The notes under the pieces: model-generated
Databases searched by the model: none
Seen by the model: only the letters and a program-made list of their open reading frames with translations
Told to the model about the DNA's origin: nothing
Part shown: positions 41,759-51,713 of the stretch, in pieces
Layout of the letters: the number at the start of each line of letters is the position of its first letter
Position numbering within the stretch: position 1 is the first letter of the stretch
Made by a program: the position numbers and the translations under genes
DNA from: Acidobacteria bacterium RIFCSPLOWO2_12_FULL_68_19
GTDB lineage: Bacteria; Acidobacteriota; Vicinamibacteria; Vicinamibacterales; UBA2999
Length of the DNA stretch: 64,000 nt
Reading direction: 5' to 3'
NCBI GenBank assembly: GCA_001767525.1
Contig: MELF01000038.1
Coordinates: 30,591-94,590 of the forward strand

Positions 41759-43657
41759 TCAGATCTCGATCTGCTCGCCGAGCTCGACCACCCGGCCGGC
41801 CGGAATGCCGAAGTACGCCGTCGCCGTCGTCGCGTTCCGCGCCATGAGCGCAAACAGCCGCTCCCGCCACTCCGACATCCCCGGACGGCGGGTGGCGATA
41901 ATGGTCTCGCGGCCCAGGAAATACGTCATCCCCGCCGGGTCGAGCGGGCCCAGCCGCGCCGCCGCGCCCTGGAGGGCCCGCGGAACGTCGGGCTCCTCCA
42001 TGAAACCGTAGTACATCTTCACGCGGTACACCCCGTCGCCCAGATCGTCGACCTCCAGGCGCTGGTTCGCCGGAACGTGCGGCACCTGCTGCGTCTTCAC
42101 GGTGACGAACACCACTCGCTCGTGCAGCACCTTGTTGTGCGCCAGGTTGTGCCGCAGCGCCGGCGGCGTCCTCGACGCCGTCCCGTTCATGAAGACGGCG
42201 GTTCCCGGGACACGCGTCACCGCCTGCTGCCGAATCTCTCCAAGGAACTCGTCGAGCGGCCTCGCCTCCGCCTGGATCCGCTCGGCCAGCGTTCGCCGGC
42301 CGCTCTTCCACGTCGTCATCACGACGAACACCGCCGCCCCGAGCACCAGCGGCAGCCAGCCGCCCTGCGCCACCTTGATGATGTTGGCGCCGAAGAAGGC
42401 GAGGTCGACCAGCAGGAACACGAGCATGACCGCGGCGGCCGGCAGCATGCGCCAGCGCCAGCGGTCGCGCGCCACCACGTAGAGCAGCGCCGTCGTGATG
42501 ACCATCGTGGAGGTGACGGCGACGCCGTAGGCCGCGGCCAGGTTGCTCGACGTCCGGAATCCCAGCACGAGCAGAATGCAGCCGGCCATCAGCGCCCAGT
42601 TGATCGCGCCGACGTAGATCTGGCCGAAGTGGTGTCCCGACGTGTGGTCGATGCGCATGCGCGGGCTGAAGCCGAGCTGTACGGCCTGCATCGTGAGCGA
42701 GTACGCGCCGGAAATCACCGCCTGCGACGCGATGACCGCCGCCGCCACCGCCAGCACGATCAACGGCACGACCGCCCACCCCGGCGCCAGCAGGTAGAAC
42801 GGGTTCGCCGCCGCCGCCGGCGTCTCGAGCAGCAGCGCGCCCTGGCCGAAGTAGTTCACCAGCAGCGCCGGCAGCACGACCAGGAACCAGTCGATCCGTA
42901 TCGGGCGCGTGCCGAAGTGCCCCATGTCGGCATAGAGCGCCTCGCCGCCCGTGACCACGAGGAACACGGATCCGAGCACGAGGTACCCGGTCCAGCCGGT
43001 GTCGAGGAAGAATCGGACGGCGTACATCGGATTGACGGCGGCGAGCACGGCCGGCTCCCGAACGATCTGCAGCCCCCCCAACAGCGCCAGGACGACGAAC
43101 CAGAGCAGCGTGACTGGCCCGAACACCGTGCCGACGCCCGCCGTGCCGCGGCGCTGGAACAGGAAGAGCGCCACGAGAATGACAATCGTGAGCGGCACGA
43201 CGTACGGCTGCAGCACCGGCTCGGCCACGCTCAATCCTTCCATCGCGCCGAGCACCGAGATCGCCGGCGTGATGAGGCCGTCGCCGTACAGCAGTGCCGC
43301 CCCGAAGATGCCGACCAGCACGAGCGCCGCGCGCTCCTGCCGGCCCGTCGGCCTGATCGGCGTCGAGAGCGCCGTCAGCGACAGGATGCCGCCTTCACCC
43401 TGGTTGTCCGCGTGCAGCACCACCGCGAGGTACTTGATCGAAATGACGATGACGAGCGCCCAGAACACGAGCGACAGCACGCCGAGCACATGGTCGTGGG
43501 TCGGCGCGACGGCGTGCGGCCCGTGAAAGCACTCGCGAAGCGCGTAGAGCGGGCTCGTGCCGATATCGCCGTAGACGACGCCGAGCGCCACGAGGCTCAG
43601 CGTGGCCAGATACCGCCCGCGCGGGGTCGATGCTGGGTGCGATGACGCGGCTGACAT
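41759..43657 (-). CDS. kup: Kup-type potassium transporter
   Basis: 632 residues with 12 hydrophobic segments. The signature LVALGVVYGDIGTSPLYALR is at the N-terminus, then GGILSLTAL, the GDGLITPAISVLGAMEGL stretch, and VLILVALFLFQRRGTAGVG. The C-terminal cytoplasmic domain carries NQRLEVDDLGDGVYRVKMYY and ends RVVELGEQIEI, typical of Kup. It imports K+ with protons, mainly at low pH. The ATG at 43657 lies past a short N-terminal extension in the open frame; a weak GAGG is upstream. It is a single gene, convergent with the DUF4956 gene. Confidence 0.93.
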   Translation of the reverse strand: MSAASSHPASTPRGRYLATLSLVALGVVYGDIGTSPLYALRECFHGPHAVAPTHDHVLGVLSLVFWALVIVISIKYLAVVLHADNQGEGGILSLTALSTPIRPTGRQERAALVLVGIFGAALLYGDGLITPAISVLGAMEGLSVAEPVLQPYVVPLTIVILVALFLFQRRGTAGVGTVFGPVTLLWFVVLALLGGLQIVREPAVLAAVNPMYAVRFFLDTGWTGYLVLGSVFLVVTGGEALYADMGHFGTRPIRIDWFLVVLPALLVNYFGQGALLLETPAAAANPFYLLAPGWAVVPLIVLAVAAAVIASQAVISGAYSLTMQAVQLGFSPRMRIDHTSGHHFGQIYVGAINWALMAGCILLVLGFRTSSNLAAAYGVAVTSTMVITTALLYVVARDRWRWRMLPAAAVMLVFLLVDLAFFGANIIKVAQGGWLPLVLGAAVFVVMTTWKSGRRTLAERIQAEARPLDEFLGEIRQQAVTRVPGTAVFMNGTASRTPPALRHNLAHNKVLHERVVFVTVKTQQVPHVPANQRLEVDDLGDGVYRVKMYYGFMEEPDVPRALQGAAARLGPLDPAGMTYFLGRETIIATRRPGMSEWRERLFALMARNATTATAYFGIPAGRVVELGEQIEI

Positions 43658-43939
43658 GGGTCGGCCTCGGCAAGAAGCCGCACCCCATGCCAGGCGGTGC
43701 GCTTCCGTCACACGCCGACGGGGTTAGCTGACGGGCTCGGACTCGGAAGTGTCCTATGGCGGCAACGCGCCAATGCGCCCCTGAAGGTCTCGCCTTCTGT
43801 GGGTCCCCCGCTCCCCGCGCGTGACGCGGAGATTAGGCGTCTTCGACCCTACGCCTTCCGCCACCCCGGTGTCAAACGCGCATCGATCGCGCATCGATCC
43901 GCGCGGTCCGGCGCGCGGTGTGGAGACCGGGTCGAGACA

Positions 43940-45550
43940 CTACCGCGGCGCGTCGGGCTTGCCGAGCGTCGGGTACGCGATCCCGAGCTGCTCGAGATAC
44001 GTCGGGAATCGCGCCGGGTCGTAATAGAACTTCTTCAATTCCGGCCGCCATCGCTCCATCGTGTCCCTGTTCAGCCAGGTCGGCGCCGGCGTGTCGGCGG
44101 CGATGAACGGCGTGTACTGCGTCCCTTTCGTCTGCACGTTGGTGAAGTAGTTCCACGCGTCCTTGACGAGCTGCGGCCCGGTCAGCAGGTCGACGATCGT
44201 CATCGCCTGCACCTTCGCGCCGGCCACGACCCCTTTGTGCGCGACGGGCGTCGCCATGGCAATGGCGTTGGCCCAGTTGTGCCCGGGCAGGCCAGGAATG
44301 TTCGACGGGAAGCGGAGCGACACGGTCGGCACGGTCCACGAGACGTCACCGATGTCATCGGATCCGCCGCCGCGCTTCTCGTCGTCCGGGATCGGCTCTT
44401 CGAGCTTCTCCAGCTCGACGTCGAGCCCGTCGGCATCCGGCGCCCCGACCTCCTTCTGCACGGTCCGGGCAAATGCCTGATCGTCTTGGGACCACCGCGG
44501 CAGACCGACGCGCTGGATATTGGCGAACATCGCCTCGGCGACCGGCTTGTTGAAGTGCTGGGGCCACGCGGCGCCGATGATGCGCGAGGTCCACGTCGTG
44601 TCGGTCATGAGCGCCGCGCCCTGGGCCATCCGGTTCCCGAGCTCCCACATCTGCTTGATGCGCGGATACTCGGTCTCGCGGAAGAAGTACCACACCGTGG
44701 CGCGGCTCGGCACCACGTTCGGCTGGTCGCCGCCGTCGGTGATGACGTAGTGCGACCGCTGCTGCAGGCGCAGGTGCTCGCGCCGGTAGTTCCAGCCGGC
44801 GTTCATCAGCTCCACCGCGTCGAGGGCGCTCCGGCCGCGCCACGGCGCGCCCGCGCTGTGCGCGGTCTCGCCCTCGAAGGCGTACTCGATCGAGACGAGG
44901 CCGTTGCCGGGTCCGGATCCCCACGACACCTTCAGGTTGCTGTCGACGTGGACGAACAGGCAGACGTCGACGTCCCGGAACACGCCCTCGCGCACGAGCC
45001 ACGCCTTGGCCGCCAGCAGCTCCTCGGCGATCCCTGGCCAGAGCACGAGCGTGCCGGGCAGTCGGTCGCGCTCCATGATCCGCTTCACGGCCAGGGCGGC
45101 CACGATATTCAGCGGAACGCCGCTGTTGTGCCCTTCACCATGGCCCGGCGCACCGGCGATCAGCGGGTCGCGGTAGGGGATGCCCGGCTTCTGCGACGCC
45201 TGTGGGATGCCGTCGACGTCGGAGCCAAGCGCGATGACCGGGCGCCCGGCGCCCCACGTCGCCACCCACGCCGTCGGCATGCCGGCCACTCCGCGCCGCA
45301 CGGTGAAGCCGTTGCGCTCGAGAATGCCCGTGAGATAGCGCGAGGTCTCGAACTCCTGGTGCGCCAGCTCGGCGAAGCTGAACACCGAGTCGACCATCTC
45401 CTGGACCATCTTCGCCATGCCCTCGACGCCGGCGACCGCTTCCTGCTTGTACGCCTCCGCTCTATCCGGACCGGACTGCCTGGCCGCGGCCGCGGCCGGC
45501 ACGCCGCAGAGAAGGCCGGCACCGATCAGCGTCGCCATCGTTCGAGTCAT
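43940..45550 (-). CDS. M20-family amidohydrolase, AbgB-like
   Basis: 536 residues with a signal peptide (PAAAAARQSG). The core reads VIALGSDVDGIPQASQKPGI, GAPGHGEGHNSGVPLNIVAA, IAEELLAAKAWLVREGVFRD and WGSGPGNGLVSIEYAFEGET. It matches the aminobenzoyl-glutamate-utilisation (AbgB)-type M20 amidohydrolases, which cleave amide bonds with two metal ions; the HGEGHNSG and PEE-type motifs are the metal site. The start at 45550 follows GGGAGAAG. It lies 23 bases after the second haem/propeller gene on the same strand, so they are probably one operon. Confidence 0.88.
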   Translation of the reverse strand: MTRTMATLIGAGLLCGVPAAAAARQSGPDRAEAYKQEAVAGVEGMAKMVQEMVDSVFSFAELAHQEFETSRYLTGILERNGFTVRRGVAGMPTAWVATWGAGRPVIALGSDVDGIPQASQKPGIPYRDPLIAGAPGHGEGHNSGVPLNIVAALAVKRIMERDRLPGTLVLWPGIAEELLAAKAWLVREGVFRDVDVCLFVHVDSNLKVSWGSGPGNGLVSIEYAFEGETAHSAGAPWRGRSALDAVELMNAGWNYRREHLRLQQRSHYVITDGGDQPNVVPSRATVWYFFRETEYPRIKQMWELGNRMAQGAALMTDTTWTSRIIGAAWPQHFNKPVAEAMFANIQRVGLPRWSQDDQAFARTVQKEVGAPDADGLDVELEKLEEPIPDDEKRGGGSDDIGDVSWTVPTVSLRFPSNIPGLPGHNWANAIAMATPVAHKGVVAGAKVQAMTIVDLLTGPQLVKDAWNYFTNVQTKGTQYTPFIAADTPAPTWLNRDTMERWRPELKKFYYDPARFPTYLEQLGIAYPTLGKPDAPR

Positions 45551-45573
45551 CGACCTTCTCCCTTCGCCGACCG

Positions 45574-47691
45574 TCAACGCGCCAGCGGGTGCGGACGAAG
45601 CTGGAACCGCGCGGCCTTGGGCCGATTCGCCGTGCCCCCTTCGAGGTGGAACATCGTCCGCGTGCCGGAGGTCGACCAGAGCGCCCTCCCCTTCCAGCCG
45701 CCGTTCGGGTCGTCGATACGGCCATCGACGTTCTTCGGAAAGAAGCCGCTCGGGTACGGAATGCGCAGCGTCACGATCCGGTCGTCGACGACCGCCAGCA
45801 GCGCATCGCTCAGGTTGCCCATCGCAATCGGCACGTTCCTGCCCATGCCGAACGTATCGAACCAGTCCACCCACGTGTAGTAGCTCGCCTCGGCGCTCCC
45901 CGGGTCGGGCACGTCGCGCAGTTGCGGTCCCGGCAGCTGGTGGAGCGTCCACCCTTCCGGGCAGTGCGCGCCGGTGGCGGTCGGACCGTTGAGCGTCCTG
46001 CATCGCCGGCGATCGAAGCGCCCCAGGTGGCCGCTCGAGAGCGATACCCAGTACACGCCGGCGCTGTCGACATCGCCGCCGCGCGGGCCGAACGCCGGCG
46101 GCGGCGGCTGATAGATCTCCGCCAGCGCGGTATCCGCCGGGTTGGTCCCGGGCTGCACGCGCACGATCGCCCCAGGGTACCCGACAACGGTGCCCCAGAC
46201 GGCGCCGTCTGCCGGGCTGACCGCCACCGCATAGGTCGTCACAACGATGCGCGTGTCCTTGGCCGGATCTGCCGGCTCGTTTGGTTCCACATAGCCGTCA
46301 CGGCGGCCGTTGCCGCTCGTATCGAGCACGAACGGCGTCCATCCCTGCGCTTGCGCCTCGTCGCCCGTCTGCTCGAACAGCCGGCGGTTCAGCCAGCCGA
46401 TCACGCCTGGGCCGTCGAGGCCGCCGCTCAGCCACAGCGTCTGGTCGCGGTCCTGCGCGAAGTTCAGATGGTGCGTGGCGAAGCAGGTGCTCAGCAGCGT
46501 GAATCGGCCGGTCGCCGGATCGAACATCGACAGATGGCGGTTCGACTGCCGCAGCGCCACCGCCTTTGCCGAGGGGTGCCCCTGGGCGCAGTAGGCCGGG
46601 TTGTCGGCGGGCCGCACCCGCGCGGTGAACCACACGCGTCCGCGCTCGTCCATCATCGGGTTGTGCGCCAGCGTCCGGCTGTCCCAGATTGGCTCGGCGC
46701 CCCAGTACGCCGACGGGCCGAATGGATTGCTCCGAGACGAGGGCGTCTGGGGGTCGCGAACCGGATGCATGATCTCGGCGACCGTGTGGGTGTTCGGGTC
46801 GAGCACAGGCAGCAGGTCGGTGCTGTCCTCCGCCGAGGCGTAGACCTTTCCGCGGGCGTTGACCCGCGGGTTCCTCCGGTCGGTTGAAACAGCGTCGTGC
46901 AGGTACGCCGTGGGCCGGCTCCAGTCCCACAGCGTGATCACGACATTCCGCTCGATTCCGCGCGGGCGCTCGGGATGGGCGACCGGCAGCTCGCCCGCTG
47001 CGATGCGGTCGGTCCAGTCGGCGAACAGCGCGAGCGCGCGCGGGCCGTCGAGCCGGCCGATGTCGCGCGCCATCAGCGCGCGCGCACCGCCAGACTGCAG
47101 CCGGCGCGTCCACGCGTCGAGGGAGTCGCCCGACGCCCCGAACTCCTTCGCAACAGTGCGCATGCCCTTGGTGCCGAGGGCGTGGCACGATTGGCAGGCG
47201 CCGGCCTTGATGGTATTCAGCCACGCGCCCTGCGCCGGCACCGGTCCCAGGGGGAACTCGGTCTTCGGCGGCACCCGCATGAGCGAGAACCAGTACAGCG
47301 CAGGGTAGTACTCGGCTGCGGCCGCCGGCGTGGGCGCCGGCGTCGCCGTGAGATTGACGATCCGGCCGGGGCTCGTCTCCACCCGGGGTGAATCGACCAG
47401 CCCGTACCCGCGCACCCAGACGCTGTACCTGCCGGGCGGCACATCGGGCACCAGATACCGGCCCCGGTCGTCGGTGACCACAATCTTCGCAACTCTCGTC
47501 GGCAGATCCGTGGTTTCGGCGATCACCCAGACCCCCGCCTCGGGGCCGGCGCCACCCGTCACCACGCCGCCGATGTCGTCGTTGTCGATCGTGACCGGTG
47601 CCGCCTCGCGCTGGGCGCGGACTGCGGGCGCGGGCGCCGCGGCGAGGACCGCTGCGGCTACGGCGAGCGCTCCGATACGCGTGTGACCCAT
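45574..47691 (-). CDS. Carboxypeptidase-regulatory-like / CxxCH haem / beta-propeller protein (paralogue 2)
   Basis: 705 residues. Signal peptide (PAVRAQREA), Ig-like regulatory domain with IDNDDIGGVVTGGAGPEAGV and VVTDDRGRYLVPDVPPGRYS, one haem site (CQSCH), a central region with RTLAHNPMMDERGRVWFTAR, CFATHHLNFAQDRDQTLWLS, and the propeller with FGPRGGDVDSAGVYWVSLSS and SYYTWVDWFDTFGMGRNVPI. It is colinear with the proteins at 13510 and 58817. It is translated 23 bases upstream of an AbgB-like amidohydrolase, hinting at a shared substrate pathway. The start at 47691 is chosen for the signal peptide. Confidence 0.85.
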   Translation of the reverse strand: MGHTRIGALAVAAAVLAAAPAPAVRAQREAAPVTIDNDDIGGVVTGGAGPEAGVWVIAETTDLPTRVAKIVVTDDRGRYLVPDVPPGRYSVWVRGYGLVDSPRVETSPGRIVNLTATPAPTPAAAAEYYPALYWFSLMRVPPKTEFPLGPVPAQGAWLNTIKAGACQSCHALGTKGMRTVAKEFGASGDSLDAWTRRLQSGGARALMARDIGRLDGPRALALFADWTDRIAAGELPVAHPERPRGIERNVVITLWDWSRPTAYLHDAVSTDRRNPRVNARGKVYASAEDSTDLLPVLDPNTHTVAEIMHPVRDPQTPSSRSNPFGPSAYWGAEPIWDSRTLAHNPMMDERGRVWFTARVRPADNPAYCAQGHPSAKAVALRQSNRHLSMFDPATGRFTLLSTCFATHHLNFAQDRDQTLWLSGGLDGPGVIGWLNRRLFEQTGDEAQAQGWTPFVLDTSGNGRRDGYVEPNEPADPAKDTRIVVTTYAVAVSPADGAVWGTVVGYPGAIVRVQPGTNPADTALAEIYQPPPPAFGPRGGDVDSAGVYWVSLSSGHLGRFDRRRCRTLNGPTATGAHCPEGWTLHQLPGPQLRDVPDPGSAEASYYTWVDWFDTFGMGRNVPIAMGNLSDALLAVVDDRIVTLRIPYPSGFFPKNVDGRIDDPNGGWKGRALWSTSGTRTMFHLEGGTANRPKAARFQLRPHPLAR

Positions 47692-47787
47692 GCTACGCTC
47701 CCGGGGCAGATGGTAACTCACGGCGGGGCTCATGGTAAGTTGTCGCATCCGTTAACATGAGATCGACGAAGGGAGGCAACAACCACG

Positions 47788-47997
47788 ATGAGCTTTTGCG
47801 ACCACTGCCAGGGACAGCGGTTCGATCGGGCCCAGGTGCTGCGCGCGCTGCGCGCCGCCCGCCAGCGGCTGCGCGGCTCGCAGAGCGACCCCAGCCTGGA
47901 TCACACCTTCGCACTGGCCATCGAAGCCGTCCGCGCCCTGGAGATTCCGCACCTCGAGCTGCTGGACGAGGTCGTCGACGGCGAGGTGGTGCACTGA
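47788..47997 (+). CDS. Small CxxC protein, hypothetical
   Basis: 69 residues: MSFCDHCQGQRFDRAQVLRA then a helical, Arg/Leu-rich stretch and DEVVDGEVVH. A GGGAGG lies 16 bases before the ATG. The single CxxC could bind zinc with outside help or be redox active. It is divergent from the haem/propeller gene and precedes the cytochrome gene by 309 bases. Composition and a strong start region make it a plausible gene; I know no family for it. Confidence 0.55.
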   Translation: MSFCDHCQGQRFDRAQVLRALRAARQRLRGSQSDPSLDHTFALAIEAVRALEIPHLELLDEVVDGEVVH

Positions 47998-48306
47998 TCC
48001 CACGCCCAGGTGCTCCCCGCCGCGCCGCTCGTCCGGGTCCTCGAAGAGGCGCCCACGCCGATCTTCTCGTCTCTTGCGCCGCTCGTGCTGCGGGTCCCCG
48101 TCTCCACGCCTGTCGCATGGGTCCTGGCAGCGCCTGGCGCGCCGCCACCTACGCCTCGAGCGTTCGATCGGGGTTCCAGCCGGCCGCCGGCAGAACGTTT
48201 TCGCGCCGTCCCGCCGAGATTCGTGTAGAGTAGGCGCAGTTTCGCCGGGCGCCGGCGCACGGCCGATCGGGTCGACGCGAGGCGTCCAGTCCAGGAGGGC
48301 ACTTTC
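47998..48306. other. 309-base spacer before the cytochrome gene
   Basis: No convincing gene. A Pro/Ala-rich frame from a GTG at 48010 to 48228 has no ribosome binding site and biased composition. The last ~70 bases hold the promoter region of the cytochrome gene (TAGAGTAGG near 48226). Confidence 0.3.
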
Positions 48307-49329
48307 ATGCGCACATTGCTGTTCGCGCTCCTTCTCCTCCCGCTCGGTCTGGGCAGCGCCGCTGCGCAGGCCGGCAACGCGCAGGCGGGCAAGGCGCTCT
48401 GGGATGGGCCGGCGACCCAGTGCCGCAATTGCCACGGCCAGAACGGAGAAGGCGCATTCGGACCCGATCTCGCCGGGCGCCGGCTGACGGTCGCGCAGTT
48501 CCGCCAGGCGATCCGTCAGCCGTGGGGAATCATGCCGGCCTACATCGAGTCCCAGGTCAGCGACTCCGAGGTCGCGGATCTGGTCGCGTACTTCTCGAAC
48601 CTCCCGGCGGTCGACAAGCCGGGGCCGTGGCGGTTCGACGTGCCTCAGGGGGCTCCCCGCGGTCAGGAAGCCGCTCTGGCGACGATCGGCTGCGCCCAGT
48701 GCCACGGTCCGGCGCTCAACGGACCGCGCGCCAACGCGGGCGCCGTGGGTGCGGATTACCGGTGGTTCCAGAGCATGGTGTACGACCACGCCAAGGTGAT
48801 GCCCGCCCACTGGAAGACGCTCGGCGAGCAGCCGGCGGTGCGCGTGCGCATGGGCACCTACTCGCGGGCGCGGCTGCCCGAGGCGGTGCTGCAGGAAGTC
48901 TTCGACTGGGCGAAGGACATCGGCTTCCGTCCCGACGTGGTGGGGCGGCTGAGCACGGGCGTCTCCGGCGCCGACGGCGTGACCTACACGCTGAACGTCG
49001 AGAACATCGGACTGCAGAACCGCGGGCTGACCGCCGAGGATCTGACGATCAATCTCGTGGTGCCCGCCGGCGCCACGGTCGTCAAGACGACGGGCGGGAA
49101 CTACCAGGGCGTACGCCAGGACGCGGGCCTCAAGGCGAGCGTCGCCGTCTGGCAGTTGAACCGGCTTGCGCCGAAGGATCACCAGACGTACGCGCTGACG
49201 CTGTCGCGCGCCGGCACGCAGAGTGACAACGTCCGCGGCGTCATCCGCTGGACGAAACCGACCGTGAAGACCGGCCCGGTCGATCAGGCCAACATCGCAC
49301 CGGCGCCGCTCGCGACAGCCACGCAGTAG
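48307..49329 (+). CDS. Dihaem cytochrome c, secreted
   Basis: 340 residues: signal peptide (GSAAAQAG), first cytochrome c domain with C39-RN-C42-H43 and axial Met76 in GIMPAY, then a second CxxCH (C129-AQ-C132-H133). The C-terminal ~150 residues form a beta-rich domain (VSGADGVTYTLNVENIGLQN, DLTINLVVPAGATVVKTTGG) like a NEW3/CARDB-type module. This suggests a periplasmic electron carrier with a binding domain. Cytochromes of this pattern often serve alcohol or sugar dehydrogenases; here no dehydrogenase is adjacent, but three haem/propeller proteins are encoded nearby. A promoter-like TAGAGT lies upstream. Confidence 0.85.
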   Translation: MRTLLFALLLLPLGLGSAAAQAGNAQAGKALWDGPATQCRNCHGQNGEGAFGPDLAGRRLTVAQFRQAIRQPWGIMPAYIESQVSDSEVADLVAYFSNLPAVDKPGPWRFDVPQGAPRGQEAALATIGCAQCHGPALNGPRANAGAVGADYRWFQSMVYDHAKVMPAHWKTLGEQPAVRVRMGTYSRARLPEAVLQEVFDWAKDIGFRPDVVGRLSTGVSGADGVTYTLNVENIGLQNRGLTAEDLTINLVVPAGATVVKTTGGNYQGVRQDAGLKASVAVWQLNRLAPKDHQTYALTLSRAGTQSDNVRGVIRWTKPTVKTGPVDQANIAPAPLATATQ

Positions 49330-49361
49330 GCGCCGCCCGGCACCGACCTCCATTGCCCACT

Positions 49362-49402
49362 GTCCGTTCCCCACGCTCCCCCAGGAGCCGTGGGGAACGG
49401 AC
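49362..49402. terminator. Strong hairpin after the cytochrome gene
   Basis: Perfect 14-bp stem GTCCGTTCCCCACG (49362-49375) with CGTGGGGAACGGAC (49389-49402), plus an inner CTCC/GGAG pairing. It starts 33 bases after the stop. The arms also fit a 7-base unit pattern, so it may derive from a repeat. No T-run follows. Confidence 0.6.
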
Positions 49403-49418
49403 GGCAGCCGGCTTCCTC

Positions 49419-51695
49419 ATGCGCCGCCTCGGACGACGCACCGTCGCCTTCCTGGTGCCGCTCTGCCTGTCGGCGCTCGTCGTCGCCGCGCCCGCGACGG
49501 CCCAGGATCCTGTCGTCATCGATGGACCGGCGCCCCCCGACGCTCCCGAGGTGGTGGCGCGCGATGCCGAGGGTCGCGTGACCGTCCGCGCGGTGCGCCT
49601 GGCCGAGCCGATCGTCGTCGACGGCCTGCTGCGCGATCCGGTGTACTCGCAGGTCCGGGCCATCAGCGATTTCATCCAGCAGGAGCCGCACGAAGGAGAA
49701 CCGGCCACCGAACGCACCGAGCTCTGGATTTTCTTCGACGACACGACCCTCTATCTCGCGGTGCGCTGCCTCGACAGTCAGCCCGACCGCATCATCGCGA
49801 ACGAGATGCGCCGCGACGGCAACCTGTTTCAGAACGACAACATTCAGGTGGTCATCGACACCTTCTACGACCGCCGGAGCGGTCTGTCCTTTCAAACCAA
49901 TGCCCTGGGCGCCCTGCGCGACCAGGAAATCGGCGATGAACGGACCACCAACACCGACTGGAATACCGTGTGGGATGTCAGGGCCGTGCGCACCGAGGAC
50001 GGCTGGAGCGCGGAGCTCGCCATCCCGTTCAAGTCGCTCCGGTACAGGGCGAGCGGCTCGCAGGTGTGGGGCCTCAACATGCAGCGCATGGTGCGCTGGA
50101 AGAACGAGCGGTCGTTCCTGTCTGGCGTCCCCGCGTCCTACGGCGGGCGGGGGATCAACAAGCTGTCGTCGGCGGCCACGCTCGTGGGCCTCGATGTGCC
50201 GCCGTCGGGCCGCAACCTCGAGATCAAGCCGTATGCGATCTCCGCCGTGACGACCAACCGCCAGGCCACTCCCATCATCTCGAACGACGTGAGCGGCGAC
50301 GCGGGCGTCGACGTCAAGTACGGACTGACCCGGGGCCTGACGGCCGACTTCACCTACAACACCGACTTCGCGCAGGTGGAGGAGGACGAGCAGCAGGTGA
50401 ACCTCACGCGCTTCAACCTCTTCTTCCCCGAGAAGCGCGACTTCTTCCTGGAAGGCCAGGGGATCTTCCAGTTCGGTCCGAGCCGGGAGAGCACGTTCTC
50501 CGGAGCGGCGACGACGCTCGTGCCGGTGGTGTTCTTCAGCCGCCGCGTCGGCTTGAGTGACGGCCACAAGGTTCCGATCCTGGCCGGCGGCAGGGTCACC
50601 GGGCGCACCGGTCCGTACGCCATCGGCGCGCTCAACATCCAGACACAGGAATCAGACCTGGCCGGCGCGGCCGCCACGAACTTCTCGGTCGTGCGGATAC
50701 GCCGAGACATCCTGCGGCGCAGCGCCATCGGCGTCATCGGGACCCACAGGTCGCCGGGCGCCTCGACCAGCGACGCCAACCAGGTGGTCGGCGTCGACGC
50801 GGCGCTCGCCTTCTACGAGAACGTCACGCTCAACAGCTATTACGCGCGCAGTCGGACGCCAGGACGCCGCGGCGGCGAGGCCAGCTATCTGGGGCAGTTC
50901 GCGTACGCCGGGGACCGCTACGGAATGAACCTCGAACACCTCACCGTGGGCGAGGGGTTCAACCCCGAGGTCGGATTCCTCCGCCGCGAAGCGTTCCGGC
51001 GCAGCTACGGGCAGGGCCGCTTCAGCCCGCGGCCGCGATCGAGCCGCTCGATCCGGAAGTATTCGATCGAGGGCAGCATCGACTACATCACCGATCCCGA
51101 CGGGAGGCTGGAATCGCGCGAGACGCAGGCCTCGTCGCGAATCGAGTTCAACAACGGCGGCTTCTGGTGGAGCGACTACACCCGCAACTACGAGCTCATC
51201 GAGAAGCCGTTCGAGATCGCCACGGGGGTCGTGATCGCCCCCGGTGAGTACCGGTTTCACGGGTTCCAGAGCACGTACTACGTCCCGCCGCAATGGCCGT
51301 TCACGGGGCGGATCAACGGCTCGAGCGGCAGCTTCTACGGGGGCACGCGCAGCGAGATCGGCTACGACGGCCGCGTGGAGGTGACCTCCCAGCTCGCCGT
51401 CGAGCCACGCGTGTCGATCAACTGGGTCGACCTCCCGGTCGGGCGATTCACCACCCGCCTGCTCGGATCCCGCGTGACCTACGCGGTGAGCACGCGCGCG
51501 GCGCTGAGCGCGTTGGTGCAGTACAACTCGAGCAACAGCACCTTGTCCTCGAACGTCCGGTTTCGCTGGGAGTACCGTCCGGGGAGCGACTTGTTCGTCG
51601 TGTACTCCGATGGGCACGAGATCGTCCGCCCGCGGCCGGCCATGCTCCAGAGCCGCGCCCTCGTCGTGAAGATGACGCGCCTCTTCCGCTTCTGA
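49419..51695 (+). CDS. DUF5916 / CBM9-like outer-membrane protein
   Basis: 758 residues. Signal peptide (VVAAPATAQDP), N-terminal carbohydrate-binding-module-9-like domain (about 60-230; RAVRLAEPIVVDGLLRDPVY, ELWIFFDDTTLYLAVRC, NDNIQVVIDTFYDRRSG), then the DUF5916 beta-barrel (VDVKYGLTRGLTADFTYNTD, FFPEKRDFFLEGQGIFQFGP, GRVTGRTGPYAIGALN) and a terminal Phe (TRLFRF). These proteins are abundant in acidobacterial outer membranes; the barrel may bind or transport glycans. The first in-frame ATG with a signal peptide is 49419. Upstream is a hairpin, downstream an inverted repeat. Confidence 0.85.
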   Translation: MRRLGRRTVAFLVPLCLSALVVAAPATAQDPVVIDGPAPPDAPEVVARDAEGRVTVRAVRLAEPIVVDGLLRDPVYSQVRAISDFIQQEPHEGEPATERTELWIFFDDTTLYLAVRCLDSQPDRIIANEMRRDGNLFQNDNIQVVIDTFYDRRSGLSFQTNALGALRDQEIGDERTTNTDWNTVWDVRAVRTEDGWSAELAIPFKSLRYRASGSQVWGLNMQRMVRWKNERSFLSGVPASYGGRGINKLSSAATLVGLDVPPSGRNLEIKPYAISAVTTNRQATPIISNDVSGDAGVDVKYGLTRGLTADFTYNTDFAQVEEDEQQVNLTRFNLFFPEKRDFFLEGQGIFQFGPSRESTFSGAATTLVPVVFFSRRVGLSDGHKVPILAGGRVTGRTGPYAIGALNIQTQESDLAGAAATNFSVVRIRRDILRRSAIGVIGTHRSPGASTSDANQVVGVDAALAFYENVTLNSYYARSRTPGRRGGEASYLGQFAYAGDRYGMNLEHLTVGEGFNPEVGFLRREAFRRSYGQGRFSPRPRSSRSIRKYSIEGSIDYITDPDGRLESRETQASSRIEFNNGGFWWSDYTRNYELIEKPFEIATGVVIAPGEYRFHGFQSTYYVPPQWPFTGRINGSSGSFYGGTRSEIGYDGRVEVTSQLAVEPRVSINWVDLPVGRFTTRLLGSRVTYAVSTRAALSALVQYNSSNSTLSSNVRFRWEYRPGSDLFVVYSDGHEIVRPRPAMLQSRALVVKMTRLFRF

Positions 51696-51713
51696 CACCT
51701 CGGGAGACCACAG

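Noticed and set aside
48010..48228. A 72-residue Pro/Ala-rich product
   Set aside because: No ribosome binding site, GTG start, and composition typical of chance GC-rich frames.
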